A stretch of DNA of 64,000 nucleotides from Tenacibaculum adriaticum (GCF_008124875.1 NZ_VNIA01000001.1:1088567-1152566), one strand, 5' to 3'. Numbered from the stretch's first letter, positions 8,570 to 16,834 are shown. Notes: generated by a model not told the origin, from the sequence alone. A program made the numbers and translations.

Positions 8570-10096
8570 TTAATGTTTAAAATGTCTTGTTCCTGTTAAT
8601 ACCATAGAAATATTATGATTATTACAATAATCAATACTTAATTGATCTTTTATAGAACCACCTGGTTGGATAACACTTTTTATACCAGCGTTACCAGCAA
8701 TTTCTACACAGTCTGGAAACGGAAAAAAAGCATCACTTGCCATTACAGCTCCGTTTAGGTCAAAACCAAAATTAGTTGCTTTTTCAATGGCTTGTCGTAA
8801 AGCATCAACTCTACTTGTTTGTCCTGTTCCGCTCGCGTATAATTGTTTGTTTTTTGTTAGAACTATAGTGTTAGATTTTGTGTGTTTGCAGATTTTTGAA
8901 GCAAATAGTAAATCGTCTAACTCATTTGCTAATGGTTTGCTGTTAGTGGCATAAGATAAATCTTCTAATTTATCTGTTTTAGCATCTTTATCCTGAACTA
9001 ATAAGCCATTTAACGCAGTTCTTACTGTTTGTGTTGGTAAATTAACTTCTTTCTGAATTAAAATAACTCTGTTTTTCTTTCCTTTTAAGATTTCTAAAGC
9101 ATCATCGTCATAACTAGGAGCTATAACTACTTCGCAAAATAATTTATGAATTTCTTCTGCTGTAGCTTTATCTATAGTTGAGTTTGAAATTAAAATTCCA
9201 CCAAAAGCAGATACAGGGTCTCCTGCTAAAGCATCTACATAAGCTTGATGGACTGTTTCACGTTGTGCAAATCCGCAAGCATTATTGTGTTTTAAAATAG
9301 CAAAAGTTGGTGCTTCTCCAGCAAATTCGTTCATTAATAAAACTGCAGCATCAACATCTAATAAATTATTGTAGCTTAATTCTTTTCCATGTAATTTATC
9401 AAACATTGCATCTAAATCACCAAAAAAATATCCTTTTTGATGTGGGTTTTCACCGTAACGTAATGTTTTAGCTTTGGTTTCACTCACTTTAAAAACTACT
9501 TCTTCTTCGTTAAAATAATTAAAGATAGCAGTATCGTAGTGTGATGAGATATTGAATGCTTTTGAAGCGAATTTTTTTCTGTCATTTAAAATTGTTTCTC
9601 CGTTTGAAGTTGAGAGAATATTTAAAAATTCATCATATTGATCCATAGAGGAAACAATAAATGTGTCTTTAAAATTTTTTGCCGCTGCTCGAATTAATGA
9701 AATTCCTCCAATATCTATTTTTTCAATAATATCTTGTTCTGAAGCACCAGAAGAAACTGTTTTTTCAAATGGATATAAATCTACAATCACTAAATCTATT
9801 TGAGGAATATTATATTCTTTTAACTCTGTAAGATCATTTTTATTTTCTTGTCTGTTCAAAATACCACCAAAAACTTTTGGATGTAATGTTTTTACACGAC
9901 CTCCTAAAATAGAAGGGTATGAGGTAATATCTTCTACAGGAACTACATTAATTCCTAATTCTTTAATAAATTTTTCGGTACCTCCAGTAGAGTATATAGT
10001 AACTCCTAATTGGTTAAGTTTTTTTACGATTGGCTCTAATCCATCTTTATGAAAAACAGATATTAAAGCAGATTTAATTGTTTTTGTATTGCTCAT
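8570..10096 (-). CDS. purH: Bifunctional AICAR formyltransferase / IMP cyclohydrolase
   Basis: Catalyses the last two steps of IMP synthesis: formylation of AICAR with 10-formyl-THF, then ring closure. The N-terminal MGS-like cyclohydrolase domain (about residues 1-195) has STGGTEKFI and GGRVKTLHPKVFGGIL; the AICARFT domain follows, with LRYGENPHQKGYF, NNACGFAQ and the C-terminal SDAFFPFPDC and QPGGSIKDQ. I chose ATG 10096 (508 aa) over an in-frame TTG at 10117, because the TTG lies within the promoter -7 box region (10119-10126) and cannot be in the transcript. It heads the operon leading to mreB (79-bp gap). Confidence 0.96.
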   Translation of the reverse strand: MSNTKTIKSALISVFHKDGLEPIVKKLNQLGVTIYSTGGTEKFIKELGINVVPVEDITSYPSILGGRVKTLHPKVFGGILNRQENKNDLTELKEYNIPQIDLVIVDLYPFEKTVSSGASEQDIIEKIDIGGISLIRAAAKNFKDTFIVSSMDQYDEFLNILSTSNGETILNDRKKFASKAFNISSHYDTAIFNYFNEEEVVFKVSETKAKTLRYGENPHQKGYFFGDLDAMFDKLHGKELSYNNLLDVDAAVLLMNEFAGEAPTFAILKHNNACGFAQRETVHQAYVDALAGDPVSAFGGILISNSTIDKATAEEIHKLFCEVVIAPSYDDDALEILKGKKNRVILIQKEVNLPTQTVRTALNGLLVQDKDAKTDKLEDLSYATNSKPLANELDDLLFASKICKHTKSNTIVLTKNKQLYASGTGQTSRVDALRQAIEKATNFGFDLNGAVMASDAFFPFPDCVEIAGNAGIKSVIQPGGSIKDQLSIDYCNNHNISMVLTGTRHFKH

Positions 10097-10118
10097 TGTT
10101 GTGTTGTTGTTAAGCAAA

Positions 10119-10149
10119 CAAAATTAGTGAAAGAAAAAGGGGCGTACAA
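10119..10149 (-). promoter_or_regulatory. Promoter of purH
   Basis: On the minus strand, TTG (10147-10149), 20 bp, TAATTTTG (10119-10126). It places the transcription start near 10112, about 15 nt before the purH ATG. Confidence 0.65.
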
Positions 10150-10171
10150 TATAAAAATGAAATGTTATTAC

Positions 10172-10227
10172 AAAAAAAATCGAAAAAACAGGCTTATTAT
10201 TAAGTAATTGTTTTTTCGATTTTTTTT
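10172..10227 (-). terminator. Terminator of the 38-codon gene
   Basis: Perfect 19-bp inverted repeat (10172-10190 with 10209-10227, core ATCGAAAAAACA) around an 18-nt loop with T tracts on both strands. It separates the small gene at 10243-10359 from purH. Confidence 0.8.
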
Positions 10228-10242
10228 GTTGACTTTTTTGGT

Positions 10243-10359
10243 TTATTCAGCATTTTCTAAAAAATCGCGAAACCAAAACGCAAATTTTTGCAATAAAGTC
10301 AGTTTTTCAGTTTTGGCAGTATTGCTCAAAACTTCGTAAGTGGGGAATTGCTTACTCAT
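10243..10359 (-). CDS. Small protein, 38 aa, function unknown
   Basis: ATG at 10359 to TAA at 10243. The product starts MSKQFPTYEVLSNTAKTEKL and ends with a hydrophobic-aromatic helix-like stretch (LQKFAFWFRDFLENAE); no signal peptide. It is not recognised. Support comes from context: a well-formed promoter 40 nt upstream (10399-10428) and a perfect hairpin terminator 15 bp downstream, so a short transcript of about 220 nt is predicted with this as its only ORF. The C-terminal half could be a membrane-surface amphipathic helix. It could alternatively be a small RNA. Confidence 0.6.
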   Translation of the reverse strand: MSKQFPTYEVLSNTAKTEKLTLLQKFAFWFRDFLENAE

Positions 10360-10398
10360 TTTAATTGGGGATTAAATGGTTAGTATAAATATGTTCAT

Positions 10399-10428
10399 CA
10401 AATTTATACAAAAAATATTAATAACCAA
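10399..10428 (-). promoter_or_regulatory. Promoter of the 38-codon gene
   Basis: On the minus strand, TTG (10426-10428), 19 bp, TAAATTTG (10399-10406): an ideal Bacteroidota promoter, about 40 nt ahead of the ATG at 10359. Confidence 0.65.
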
Positions 10429-10444
10429 GCGTTTACGATTTTTT

Positions 10445-10897
10445 TTACAAAAATTTTGAAATTTCTTTACAAATGTATTCTAAAACTTCTTCATCTTTTG
10501 ATGTAAAAGGGTTTACAGTATGTGAGTCTATGTCTATTTGTCCTATGTTTTTCCCATTCACGAAAATAGGAATAACAATTTCTGATTTTACTTTCCATCC
10601 ACAAGAAATATAATTGTCTTGTTCACTTACATCTTGCACAATAAAATTTTCATTACTCACTGCTACCTGTCCACAAATTCCTTTACCAAAAGGGATTATA
10701 GTATGCTCAGTTGGTTCACCGGCAAATTGTGCTAGTTTAAGCTCTTCTTTATCTCCATTTCTAAAATAAAAGCCAACCCAATCATAATAATCAATTTCAG
10801 ATTTAAGAAAATCGCAGACTTTTTGTAATTTATTTTCTAAAGTGCTTTTAGTTGAAATTATTACATCAATTCTTTTTTTTATATTTTCTGTATTCAT
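10445..10897 (-). CDS. GAF-domain protein, free-Met-(R)-sulfoxide reductase-like
   Basis: A single GAF domain of 150 aa resembling fRMsr enzymes, which reduce free methionine-R-sulfoxide. The family core PFGKGICGQVA (about 69-79) and YISCGWKVKSEIVIPI (about 96-111) is present. Cys75 and Cys99 are 24 residues apart, like two of the three redox cysteines of the E. coli enzyme; the position of the first Cys is His65 here. Activity may therefore use a two-Cys mechanism or be absent. It starts 10 bp after the RluB-like gene and is the last gene of that operon. Confidence 0.85.
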   Translation of the reverse strand: MNTENIKKRIDVIISTKSTLENKLQKVCDFLKSEIDYYDWVGFYFRNGDKEELKLAQFAGEPTEHTIIPFGKGICGQVAVSNENFIVQDVSEQDNYISCGWKVKSEIVIPIFVNGKNIGQIDIDSHTVNPFTSKDEEVLEYICKEISKFL

Positions 10898-10907
10898 CAG
10901 TAATTAT

Positions 10908-11741
10908 TTAAGACATTTTTAAATTGTTTAATTCTAGTTCTGTAAGTTCTCTCCATCTACCTCTTGGTAGATTTTTTTTGGTTAAACCTGCAAAAACAAC
11001 ACGGTCTAATTTTGTAACGGCATAACCAAGGTGTTCAAATATTTTACGAACAATACGATTTCTTCCTGAGTGAATTTCGATACCAACTTCTGTTTTCTTT
11101 TCACCTTCTACGTACGAAACAGCATCAATAAAAACTTTTCTTCCTTCAATAATAACTTCTCCACGTAATTTATCTAAATCGGATATGGTAAGTTTTTTAT
11201 CTAATGAAGCGTGATATAATTTTCTTACATTGTGTTTAGGGTGTGTTAGCTTTTTAGCTAATTCTCCATCATTTGTAAATAACAATAACCCCGTTGTATT
11301 ACGATCTAATCTACCTACAGGATAAATTCTTTCTTTGGTTGAGTTTGCAATCAATTCCATCACTGTTTTTCTACCACGATCATCTTCCATAGTGGTGATG
11401 TAATTCTTTGGTTTGTTTAAAAGGATGTATCGCTTTTTTTCTATTGAAATTAGAGAGCCGTCGAAACGAACTTCGTCGCTAGGTTGTACTTTATAACCCA
11501 TTTCGGTAACAAGCTTACCATTAATGGTTACACTACCATGTTCTATGTAGGTGTCCGCTTCTCTACGTGAACAAATTCCAGAATTTGCGATATATTTATT
11601 TAAACGAACCCCAACGTTATCATCTTTTTTTTGTGTAGAATTTGAAGTTGGTTTTCTAAAGTCTTTTTTGAATTGACCTTTTCCTTGAGGAGTGCTGCTC
11701 TTTCCAGCTTGTCGTCCTCTCGACGAGTTATTTTTGTTCAT
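10908..11741 (-). CDS. RluB/RsuA-family rRNA pseudouridine synthase
   Basis: Converts a uridine in rRNA to pseudouridine; in RluB relatives the target is a helix of 23S rRNA. Order: a basic, disordered N-terminus (about residues 1-42, rich in Ser, Gln, Lys), an S4 RNA-binding domain (VRLNKYIANSGICSRREAD), then the catalytic domain with GRLDRNTTGLLLFTNDGEL, where Asp146 is the expected catalytic residue, and GRNRIVRKIFEHLGY. 277 aa is within the family range. It has its own promoter inside the end of the ubiA gene. The exact target is not determined by sequence alone. Confidence 0.92.
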   Translation of the reverse strand: MNKNNSSRGRQAGKSSTPQGKGQFKKDFRKPTSNSTQKKDDNVGVRLNKYIANSGICSRREADTYIEHGSVTINGKLVTEMGYKVQPSDEVRFDGSLISIEKKRYILLNKPKNYITTMEDDRGRKTVMELIANSTKERIYPVGRLDRNTTGLLLFTNDGELAKKLTHPKHNVRKLYHASLDKKLTISDLDKLRGEVIIEGRKVFIDAVSYVEGEKKTEVGIEIHSGRNRIVRKIFEHLGYAVTKLDRVVFAGLTKKNLPRGRWRELTELELNNLKMS

Positions 11742-11764
11742 TTTTCTGTTTTTTTTAACGGCCG

Positions 11765-11794
11765 CAAATGTACGTTTAAATATTTGATTTTCAA
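11765..11794 (-). promoter_or_regulatory. Promoter of the pseudouridine synthase gene
   Basis: On the minus strand, TTG (11792-11794), 19 bp, TACATTTG (11765-11772). It overlaps the stop codon region of the upstream ubiA-like gene. Confidence 0.6.
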
Positions 11795-12702
11795 CCTAAA
11801 TTAGGTATCACTTTATCTAATAATAATGATTTGTCAATAAAAAGCAGGCTAAATACTCCAATAAGTAATAAGATTTTTAAGATATTATGTAAAATTCTAA
11901 ATTGATTTTTTGTTACAGCTTTCCATAGATAAATAGCAACAAAAACAAGAACAATGCCCGCTAGGTAAAAATAGTATTTCATATATTGAATCGCGGGATA
12001 GTTGTATAAAATTGCTACTGGGATTAGTGTTAAAACTAATAAAAATATAATTAACTTTTTCGTCTTTATCTCTCCGTAAACTACAGGAAAAGTGTTGTAA
12101 TTGTTTGCTATTGCTCCTTTTATGTTCTCTAAATCTTTAATTAATTCTCTAACCATGATTACTAAAAAAAGGAAGAAAGCATGTACAAAAATTACTTTTG
12201 AAAAATTTTTGTAATGTACAAAAATGACAAAAAAAGGGAGTATTGTTAGAACAGTAGCGGTTATTAAACCAAACAAAGGGTGTTTTTTTAGTTTATGAGA
12301 GTAAAACCATATTCCAAAAATATAAATTGCAAAAAATAGAGCAGCCCTCCAAGAGACTAGATATCCAAAGCCAAAACCGATAAAATTTAGTAAGAAGTAA
12401 AGAGATAGTTTTGTTTCTTGCTTTAAAAATGAATCTAATCCTGATTTTAACGGACGATTAATTCTATCAGCTTTTACATCGTAAAAATTATTGATAATAT
12501 AGCCAGCAGCAACAACAACGACTGTGGCCAAAACCAGATAAAGTAAATGCCAATCAAAAATAACTGGTTTTAGTACCTTTTTTTCTGAAAAAATGAAAAT
12601 AGCTGCTAAGTATTGAGCAGCTATTAAAACTAATATATTATATCCGCGAATTACAGATAATAAACTTAATATTTTTCTTGTTAATGTTTTAGGATTATTC
12701 AT
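11791..12702 (-). CDS. UbiA-family prenyltransferase (geranylgeranylglycerol-phosphate GGT-like)
   Basis: Integral membrane prenyltransferase of 303 aa with about eight or nine hydrophobic segments. The first Asp-rich motif NNFYDVKADRINRP (about residues 71-84) binds the prenyl diphosphate through Mg2+; the second is the DLENIKGA segment at about 190. Flavobacterial homologues are commonly named geranylgeranylglycerol-phosphate geranylgeranyltransferase, but the acceptor is not known. It follows the mevalonate kinase gene by 16 bp, so isoprenoid supply and use are in one transcript. Confidence 0.88.
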   Translation of the reverse strand: MNNPKTLTRKILSLLSVIRGYNILVLIAAQYLAAIFIFSEKKVLKPVIFDWHLLYLVLATVVVVAAGYIINNFYDVKADRINRPLKSGLDSFLKQETKLSLYFLLNFIGFGFGYLVSWRAALFFAIYIFGIWFYSHKLKKHPLFGLITATVLTILPFFVIFVHYKNFSKVIFVHAFFLFLVIMVRELIKDLENIKGAIANNYNTFPVVYGEIKTKKLIIFLLVLTLIPVAILYNYPAIQYMKYYFYLAGIVLVFVAIYLWKAVTKNQFRILHNILKILLLIGVFSLLFIDKSLLLDKVIPNLG

Positions 12703-12718
12703 GTCGAATCCTGAAAAT

Positions 12719-13645
12719 TTAGAAACGATATACTAATTCTAATTTATAGTCTTTTAAGCTTTTTTGAGCTTTATCGTAATCTTTTGTAAACCCTAAAATA
12801 TAACCGCCACCACCTGAGCCACAAAGTTTCAAATAGTAATCATTAGTTTGTATACCATGTTCCCAAACTTTATGAAAAGCAACGGGTATCATCGGTTTGA
12901 AATTGGTTAACACAATTTTTGATAAGCTTTTTACATTTCCAAATAATGATTTAATATTTCCTCTTAAAAAATCCTCAATACAAGCATCTGTATATAAAGA
13001 AAATTCTTCACTAATCATTTTTCTAAAACCTTCGTTTTTCATCTTATTCATGAAGATGTTAACCATAGGTTCAGTTTCTCCAATTTGTTCAGAATCTAGT
13101 AAGAAAACAGCACCTTTCCCTTCTTTTTGAGATGGAATTCCAGCAGGTTCTATATTCTCTTTTGAATTAATTAAAAGAGGTAAACTTAAATATGAATTTA
13201 GAGGGTCTAAGCCAGAACTTTTTCCATGGAAAAAAGATTCCATTAGAGAGAAAATAGTTTTTAAGTTTAATAATTTATCTCTTGTTAAGTTTTCTAGAAC
13301 AGTAATTTTATCTGTAGCATATTTATCATAGATAGAGGCAACTAATGCACCAGAACTTCCAACTCCATATCCCTGAGGTATAGAAGAATCAAAATACATG
13401 CCCTCATCTATATCTTTTTTTAACTCTTCAAGGTTAAAAGTGACTAAATCTGTTTTTAATTTTGCTAAATACTTATAAAAGCGAGCTAAACTTTCGTTAG
13501 ATTTTTTAGCTTCACCACTTATATTTTTAGCAGATTTTAATGCGCCTTTATAAGAGTTAAATGGAATTGCAAGTCCTTTCGAGTCTTTTATGATACCATA
13601 CTCACCGAAGAGTAAAATTTTAGCGTAAAATAAGGGTCCTTTCAT
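12719..13645 (-). CDS. mvk: Mevalonate kinase (GHMP family)
   Basis: Phosphorylates mevalonate to 5-phosphomevalonate in the mevalonate pathway. 308 aa with GHMP motifs: AKILLFGEYGIIKD near the N-terminus, the ATP loop PQGYGVGSSGALVA (about residues 92-105), a Lys/Asp active-site region (FFHGKSSGLDPLNSY) and motif 3 KLCGSGGGGYILGF (about 275-288). It has its own promoter and is followed closely by the UbiA gene. Substrate assignment rests on family resemblance and on the neighbouring mvaD. Confidence 0.88.
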   Translation of the reverse strand: MKGPLFYAKILLFGEYGIIKDSKGLAIPFNSYKGALKSAKNISGEAKKSNESLARFYKYLAKLKTDLVTFNLEELKKDIDEGMYFDSSIPQGYGVGSSGALVASIYDKYATDKITVLENLTRDKLLNLKTIFSLMESFFHGKSSGLDPLNSYLSLPLLINSKENIEPAGIPSQKEGKGAVFLLDSEQIGETEPMVNIFMNKMKNEGFRKMISEEFSLYTDACIEDFLRGNIKSLFGNVKSLSKIVLTNFKPMIPVAFHKVWEHGIQTNDYYLKLCGSGGGGYILGFTKDYDKAQKSLKDYKLELVYRF

Positions 13646-13664
13646 TTGCTATTTTATATTGAGA

Positions 13665-13694
13665 CAAAAATACACGGAAAAAGCGATTAATCAA
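13665..13694 (-). promoter_or_regulatory. Promoter of mevalonate kinase gene
   Basis: On the minus strand, TTG (13692-13694), 19 bp, TATTTTTG (13665-13672), just before the mvk start codon at 13645. Confidence 0.6.
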
Positions 13695-13698
13695 CGAA

Positions 13699-14193
13699 TT
13701 AGTATACGTTTTTGTAAAAAGTTTTCCATATACCTACTTTTTCGCCATCACGATATTTTCCTCGACTTTCAATTTTTCCATTTTTGTAATAGGTTTTCCA
13801 TACTCCTTCACGTTTAGATTCTGTGTATTGCCCTTCCTCCTTTAATTCGCCGCTTTCATAATAGATTTTTCTAAAACCATCTAATTTTCCATTTTTATAA
13901 TTAACTTGATGAAAAATATTTCCATTAGGATGATAATATGTAACCAATCCGTCAAATTCTTCTTTAAAAGGAGAGTCGATAGTACTAAATCCTTCCATTT
14001 GTTTTTGACCGCTTTTGTAATAATCTGTGAGCCAATAACCGTTTTCTACTTTTTTTGGTTTAGGGCGATAGTATTCACCTTTATCTTTTGTAGTGATTTG
14101 CCAATTGATATCAAACCAAGTTATTTCTTGAGCTATTAACGAGGTAGACAAAAAACCAAAAAACATAGCGATTAGCAATGTTGGTGTTTTCAT
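13699..14193 (-). CDS. Exported MORN/YwqK-type repeat protein
   Basis: 164 aa with a signal peptide (about residues 1-21, ending LIAQ). From about residue 60 it has tandem MORN-like repeats of about 23 residues, each built on a G-x-x-x-x-Y-Y-x-N-G/S-G-x-x pattern (YYHPNGNIFHQVNYKNGKL, YYESGELKEEGQY, YYKNGKIESRGKY). Such Bacteroidota proteins are often labelled YwqK-family antitoxin, but nothing here supports a toxin-antitoxin role and no toxin gene is adjacent. It lies 21 bp after mvaD and is probably cotranscribed with it. Confidence 0.85.
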   Translation of the reverse strand: MKTPTLLIAMFFGFLSTSLIAQEITWFDINWQITTKDKGEYYRPKPKKVENGYWLTDYYKSGQKQMEGFSTIDSPFKEEFDGLVTYYHPNGNIFHQVNYKNGKLDGFRKIYYESGELKEEGQYTESKREGVWKTYYKNGKIESRGKYRDGEKVGIWKTFYKNVY

Positions 14194-14214
14194 AATAAGA
14201 TTAATAAGATTCTT

Positions 14215-15297
14215 TTAATATTGCAATTTTTTAGGTCCAAAACCCAAAACATCGCAAATATACTGATTTTTTTGGCAATATTTTGATAAAATATCTTTAA
14301 TGAATTGATCAATAGAGTCTTTTTCATTTTCTGGATAAAGTACATGAACATTAGCTCCAGCATCCAAAGTGAAACAGATATTGCTATTGTTTTCAGCTCT
14401 GTATTCCCAGATTTTATTAATAATTTCTATAGTGTTGGGCTTCATTAAAATAAAATACGGATTACTAGTCAGCATCATTGCGTGTAATGTTAAAGCTTCA
14501 CTTTCAACTAAATTGATGAATTCTTTAATCTCCCCATTTTGTAGGATTTTAGAGAGTATAGATAAGTTTTCATTTGCTTGTTTAAAGCGATTCTCTGCAT
14601 ATGGGTGGTTATGCATTAAATTATGACCAACGGTACTTGAAACCTGTTTTTCACCTTTGTCCACTAATAAAATAGCATCTTGATAATTTTCGAAAACTGG
14701 GTGTATTTTGTAAGGGAATTTCACTCCGAATAAATCCGAACTTTCTTCAATTTCAGGATGTTCTCCCCAAACTACTAACGGACCTTCAATACTTCTACTG
14801 GCACTTCCAGAGCCCAAACGAGCTAAAAAGGATGCTTTTTTATTGAAAAAATCTTCAGAAATAGTTGGATTTAATACTTTTTCTAAACTCATTAAACACA
14901 TGGCAATTGCACTCATGCCGCTCGCAGACGAAGCAATTCCACTACTATGTGGGAAAGAATTTTCTGAATTTATAACCATACTATATTCAGAAATATATGA
15001 ACAGTAGGCTAAAATTCGCTCAAAAAACTTAGCTATTTTTGGCTTGAAATCGTCTTTCTTTTTTCCTTCAAAAAACAACTCAAACTCAATATTGTTTGAT
15101 GATTTTTTTTCAAAATCTATAGTTGTAATTGTATGGCAATTATTAAGTGTAAAGCTGATAGATGCATTTTTGGGAATTTGAGGATTTGATTTTCCCCAAT
15201 ATTTTACCAAGGCAATATTACTAGGTGTTTGCCAAGTAAAACTAATTTTTTCTACTGATTTGTTTGTAGGTGTGTATATAAAATCTGATGTGTTCAA
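14215..15297 (-). CDS. mvaD: Diphosphomevalonate decarboxylase
   Basis: Converts mevalonate diphosphate to isopentenyl diphosphate with ATP. Motifs: SNIALVKYWGK near residue 27, HSSGIASSASGMSAIA (ATP loop), GSGSASRSIEGPLVVWGE, and ALTLDAGANVHVL-like FTLDAGANVHVLYP. The frame opens at 15315, but that TTG is part of a TATATTTG promoter box (15313-15320), so the start must lie downstream; the TTG at 15297 gives a 360-aa protein with the usual family N-terminus. No ATG is available before the conserved domain. First gene of the block with the MORN protein. Confidence 0.92.
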   Translation of the reverse strand: MNTSDFIYTPTNKSVEKISFTWQTPSNIALVKYWGKSNPQIPKNASISFTLNNCHTITTIDFEKKSSNNIEFELFFEGKKKDDFKPKIAKFFERILAYCSYISEYSMVINSENSFPHSSGIASSASGMSAIAMCLMSLEKVLNPTISEDFFNKKASFLARLGSGSASRSIEGPLVVWGEHPEIEESSDLFGVKFPYKIHPVFENYQDAILLVDKGEKQVSSTVGHNLMHNHPYAENRFKQANENLSILSKILQNGEIKEFINLVESEALTLHAMMLTSNPYFILMKPNTIEIINKIWEYRAENNSNICFTLDAGANVHVLYPENEKDSIDQFIKDILSKYCQKNQYICDVLGFGPKKLQY

Positions 15298-15332
15298 AGC
15301 TAAAAATTTGCACAAATATAGCTGTTTTAAGG

Positions 15333-16058
15333 CTAAATATCTTGTAGCTTTTTAAAGACATCTTCTTTGTAGCTTCTGCTAATAGGAATTGCTTTTTTAT
15401 TAATTTCTATAAATTCGTTTGTGTAAGATGAGATTTTGGAAATAGTTATAATATAAGATCTGTGTATTCGTAGAAAACTTTGTGAAGGTAATTTGGTTTC
15501 AATATTACTAATAGTTTCTCTTGTAACAGTTGTTTTTTGTAGAGTATGTATTTTTATGTAATCACTCAGGCTTTCAATATATAAAATATCATCAAAGTTT
15601 GTTTTGATCATTTTACGATCTGTACGAACAAAAAAGAAAACGTTTTTTTGATTATCACCTATGGAAACGTTGTCTATTTTTAAGGTATTCGCAAGCTCGA
15701 AAAGTTTATATATAGCTTGTAAAAAACGATCGAAAGCGATGGGTTTAAGTAGGTAATCAACAGCATGTAAATCAAAACCGTCTATTGCGTATTCACGGTA
15801 AGCGGTTGTGAAAATTATTTTTGTTTTTTTATTGATGGATTTAGCCAAAGACAAACCAGATACTTCCGGCATGTTAATATCTAAAAAGAGTAAATCTACT
15901 TGTTGATTGTTCAAAATTTCAAAAGCTTCCATAGCATTTGAACATGATTTCAATAATTCCAACTTCGGAACTTTAGCTACAAAAGAGGAAAGAATTTCTC
16001 TTGCCATTGGCTCATCATCAACAATAATAAGAAAAGGTTGTGTATACTTTTGAAACAT
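15333..16058 (-). CDS. LytTR-family response regulator
   Basis: Two-component response regulator of 241 aa: receiver domain (about 8-125) with acidic pocket Asp14/Asp15, phosphoacceptor Asp60 in DLLFLDINMPEVSG, and conserved Thr/Lys (FTTAYREYAIDG; LLKPI); then a LytTR DNA-binding domain (about 145-241, FFVRTDRKMIK...YIESLSDYIKIHT, LPSQSFLRIHRSYII). No histidine kinase gene is adjacent. It diverges from the ExbB-like gene 23 bp away, so it may control it. Confidence 0.94.
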   Translation of the reverse strand: MFQKYTQPFLIIVDDEPMAREILSSFVAKVPKLELLKSCSNAMEAFEILNNQQVDLLFLDINMPEVSGLSLAKSINKKTKIIFTTAYREYAIDGFDLHAVDYLLKPIAFDRFLQAIYKLFELANTLKIDNVSIGDNQKNVFFFVRTDRKMIKTNFDDILYIESLSDYIKIHTLQKTTVTRETISNIETKLPSQSFLRIHRSYIITISKISSYTNEFIEINKKAIPISRSYKEDVFKKLQDI

Positions 16059-16081
16059 AATAATTTTAAAATTTACTATTT

Positions 16082-16464
16082 ATGATTACTCAATTTATGA
16101 AGCCGTTATTTTTTGGACAATTTTTTGATAGATTAAATGAAGGAGGTCCTTTTTTTATGTATCCACTATTTTTAATGTTATTAACCTGTGTAGGTTTAAC
16201 AGTGTATGCTTATGTAAAAGGGGATGCAAACGAAATGTTACAAAAATTAATTAGTTCTATTAGTTTATTTGCTTTGGTTTGGGGTTTTTAGGTCATATGA
16301 TAGGTATGATTACAGCACTGGACACATTATCTGTAAATAGTGATATAGCTTATGATGTTTTAGCAGGTGGTATTAAGGTAGGCTTGTTGTCGCCAGTGTT
16401 TGGAATGATAGTTTTCTTAATTGCTCGATTGGGAATTATTGGGCTCATTTTAAAAAAGAAATAA
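16082..16464 (+). pseudogene. MotA/TolQ/ExbB-type proton channel protein, interrupted by a -1 frameshift
   Basis: Two overlapping frames encode the two halves of one small membrane protein. The first (16082-16291) starts MITQFMKPLFF and ends at TAG after FALVWGF; the second continues GFLGHMIGMITALDTLSVNS to the stop at 16464, including the ExbB-like AGGIKVGLLSPVFGMIVF. Joined, they give about 127 aa with three hydrophobic segments. The break is a run of five T after GGGG (16281-16289); one more T, or a -1 ribosomal slip, restores the frame. The 7-mer GGGTTTT at 16282-16288 is in the right phase to be a slippery site directly before the stop. A sequencing or real deletion is the simplest explanation. 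Confidence 0.75.
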
Positions 16465-16488
16465 AATCATTTTTTTGATTAGTTGATT

Positions 16489-16524
16489 AAAATACCTATT
16501 TCTGAATTCAGAAATAGGTATTTT
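16489..16524 (+). terminator. Perfect 36-bp palindrome, terminator overlapping next promoter
   Basis: Arms 16489-16506 and 16507-16524 are exact reverse complements centred on GAATTC, with no spacer. It follows the ExbB-like gene by 24 bp and ends in a T run, so it can terminate. Its right end also forms part of TATTTTTG (16519-16526), the -7 box of the next gene. Confidence 0.65.
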
Positions 16525-16544
16525 TGCGTTTTAAACTAGCAATT

Positions 16545-16781
16545 GTGAATAGAAAAATAAAACTGATTTGGGATTTCAAAGGTCCTGACGGATTAGAAAC
16601 CGCAAAACATCATTGCATTCATTTAAAAGAGTTTTCTCAAATAGAAAAACTACATTTTCACGAAATAAATCATAATCAACTAAACGATTTTCATTCCTTA
16701 GCGTATATCATTGTAGATGAGGTCTATATGAAAACATTTCGCGATGCTTTAAAACCACATCGTGGTGAGTTAGCAGACTAA
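16545..16781 (+). CDS. Conserved small protein of unknown function, 78 aa
   Basis: GTG start at 16545 gives V/MNRKIKLIWDFKGPDG...; a TTG at 16524 in the same frame is inside the TATTTTTG promoter box and is excluded. The product is hydrophilic, His-rich (KHHCIHLKEF, LHFHEINHNQ), without signal or membrane segment, and ends HRGELAD. I recall similar short hypothetical proteins in Flavobacteriaceae but know no function. The predicted 5' leader is only about 10 nt, as is common in this group. Confidence 0.7.
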   Translation: MNRKIKLIWDFKGPDGLETAKHHCIHLKEFSQIEKLHFHEINHNQLNDFHSLAYIIVDEVYMKTFRDALKPHRGELAD

Positions 16782-16834
16782 AATTAATAATTTTAAGAAA
16801 ATTACCCTATATTTCTAAAGTTTTAATGAATGCT

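Noticed and set aside
13699..14193. YwqK antitoxin of a toxin-antitoxin pair
   Set aside because: Only MORN repeats and a signal peptide are seen, with no toxin gene next to it.
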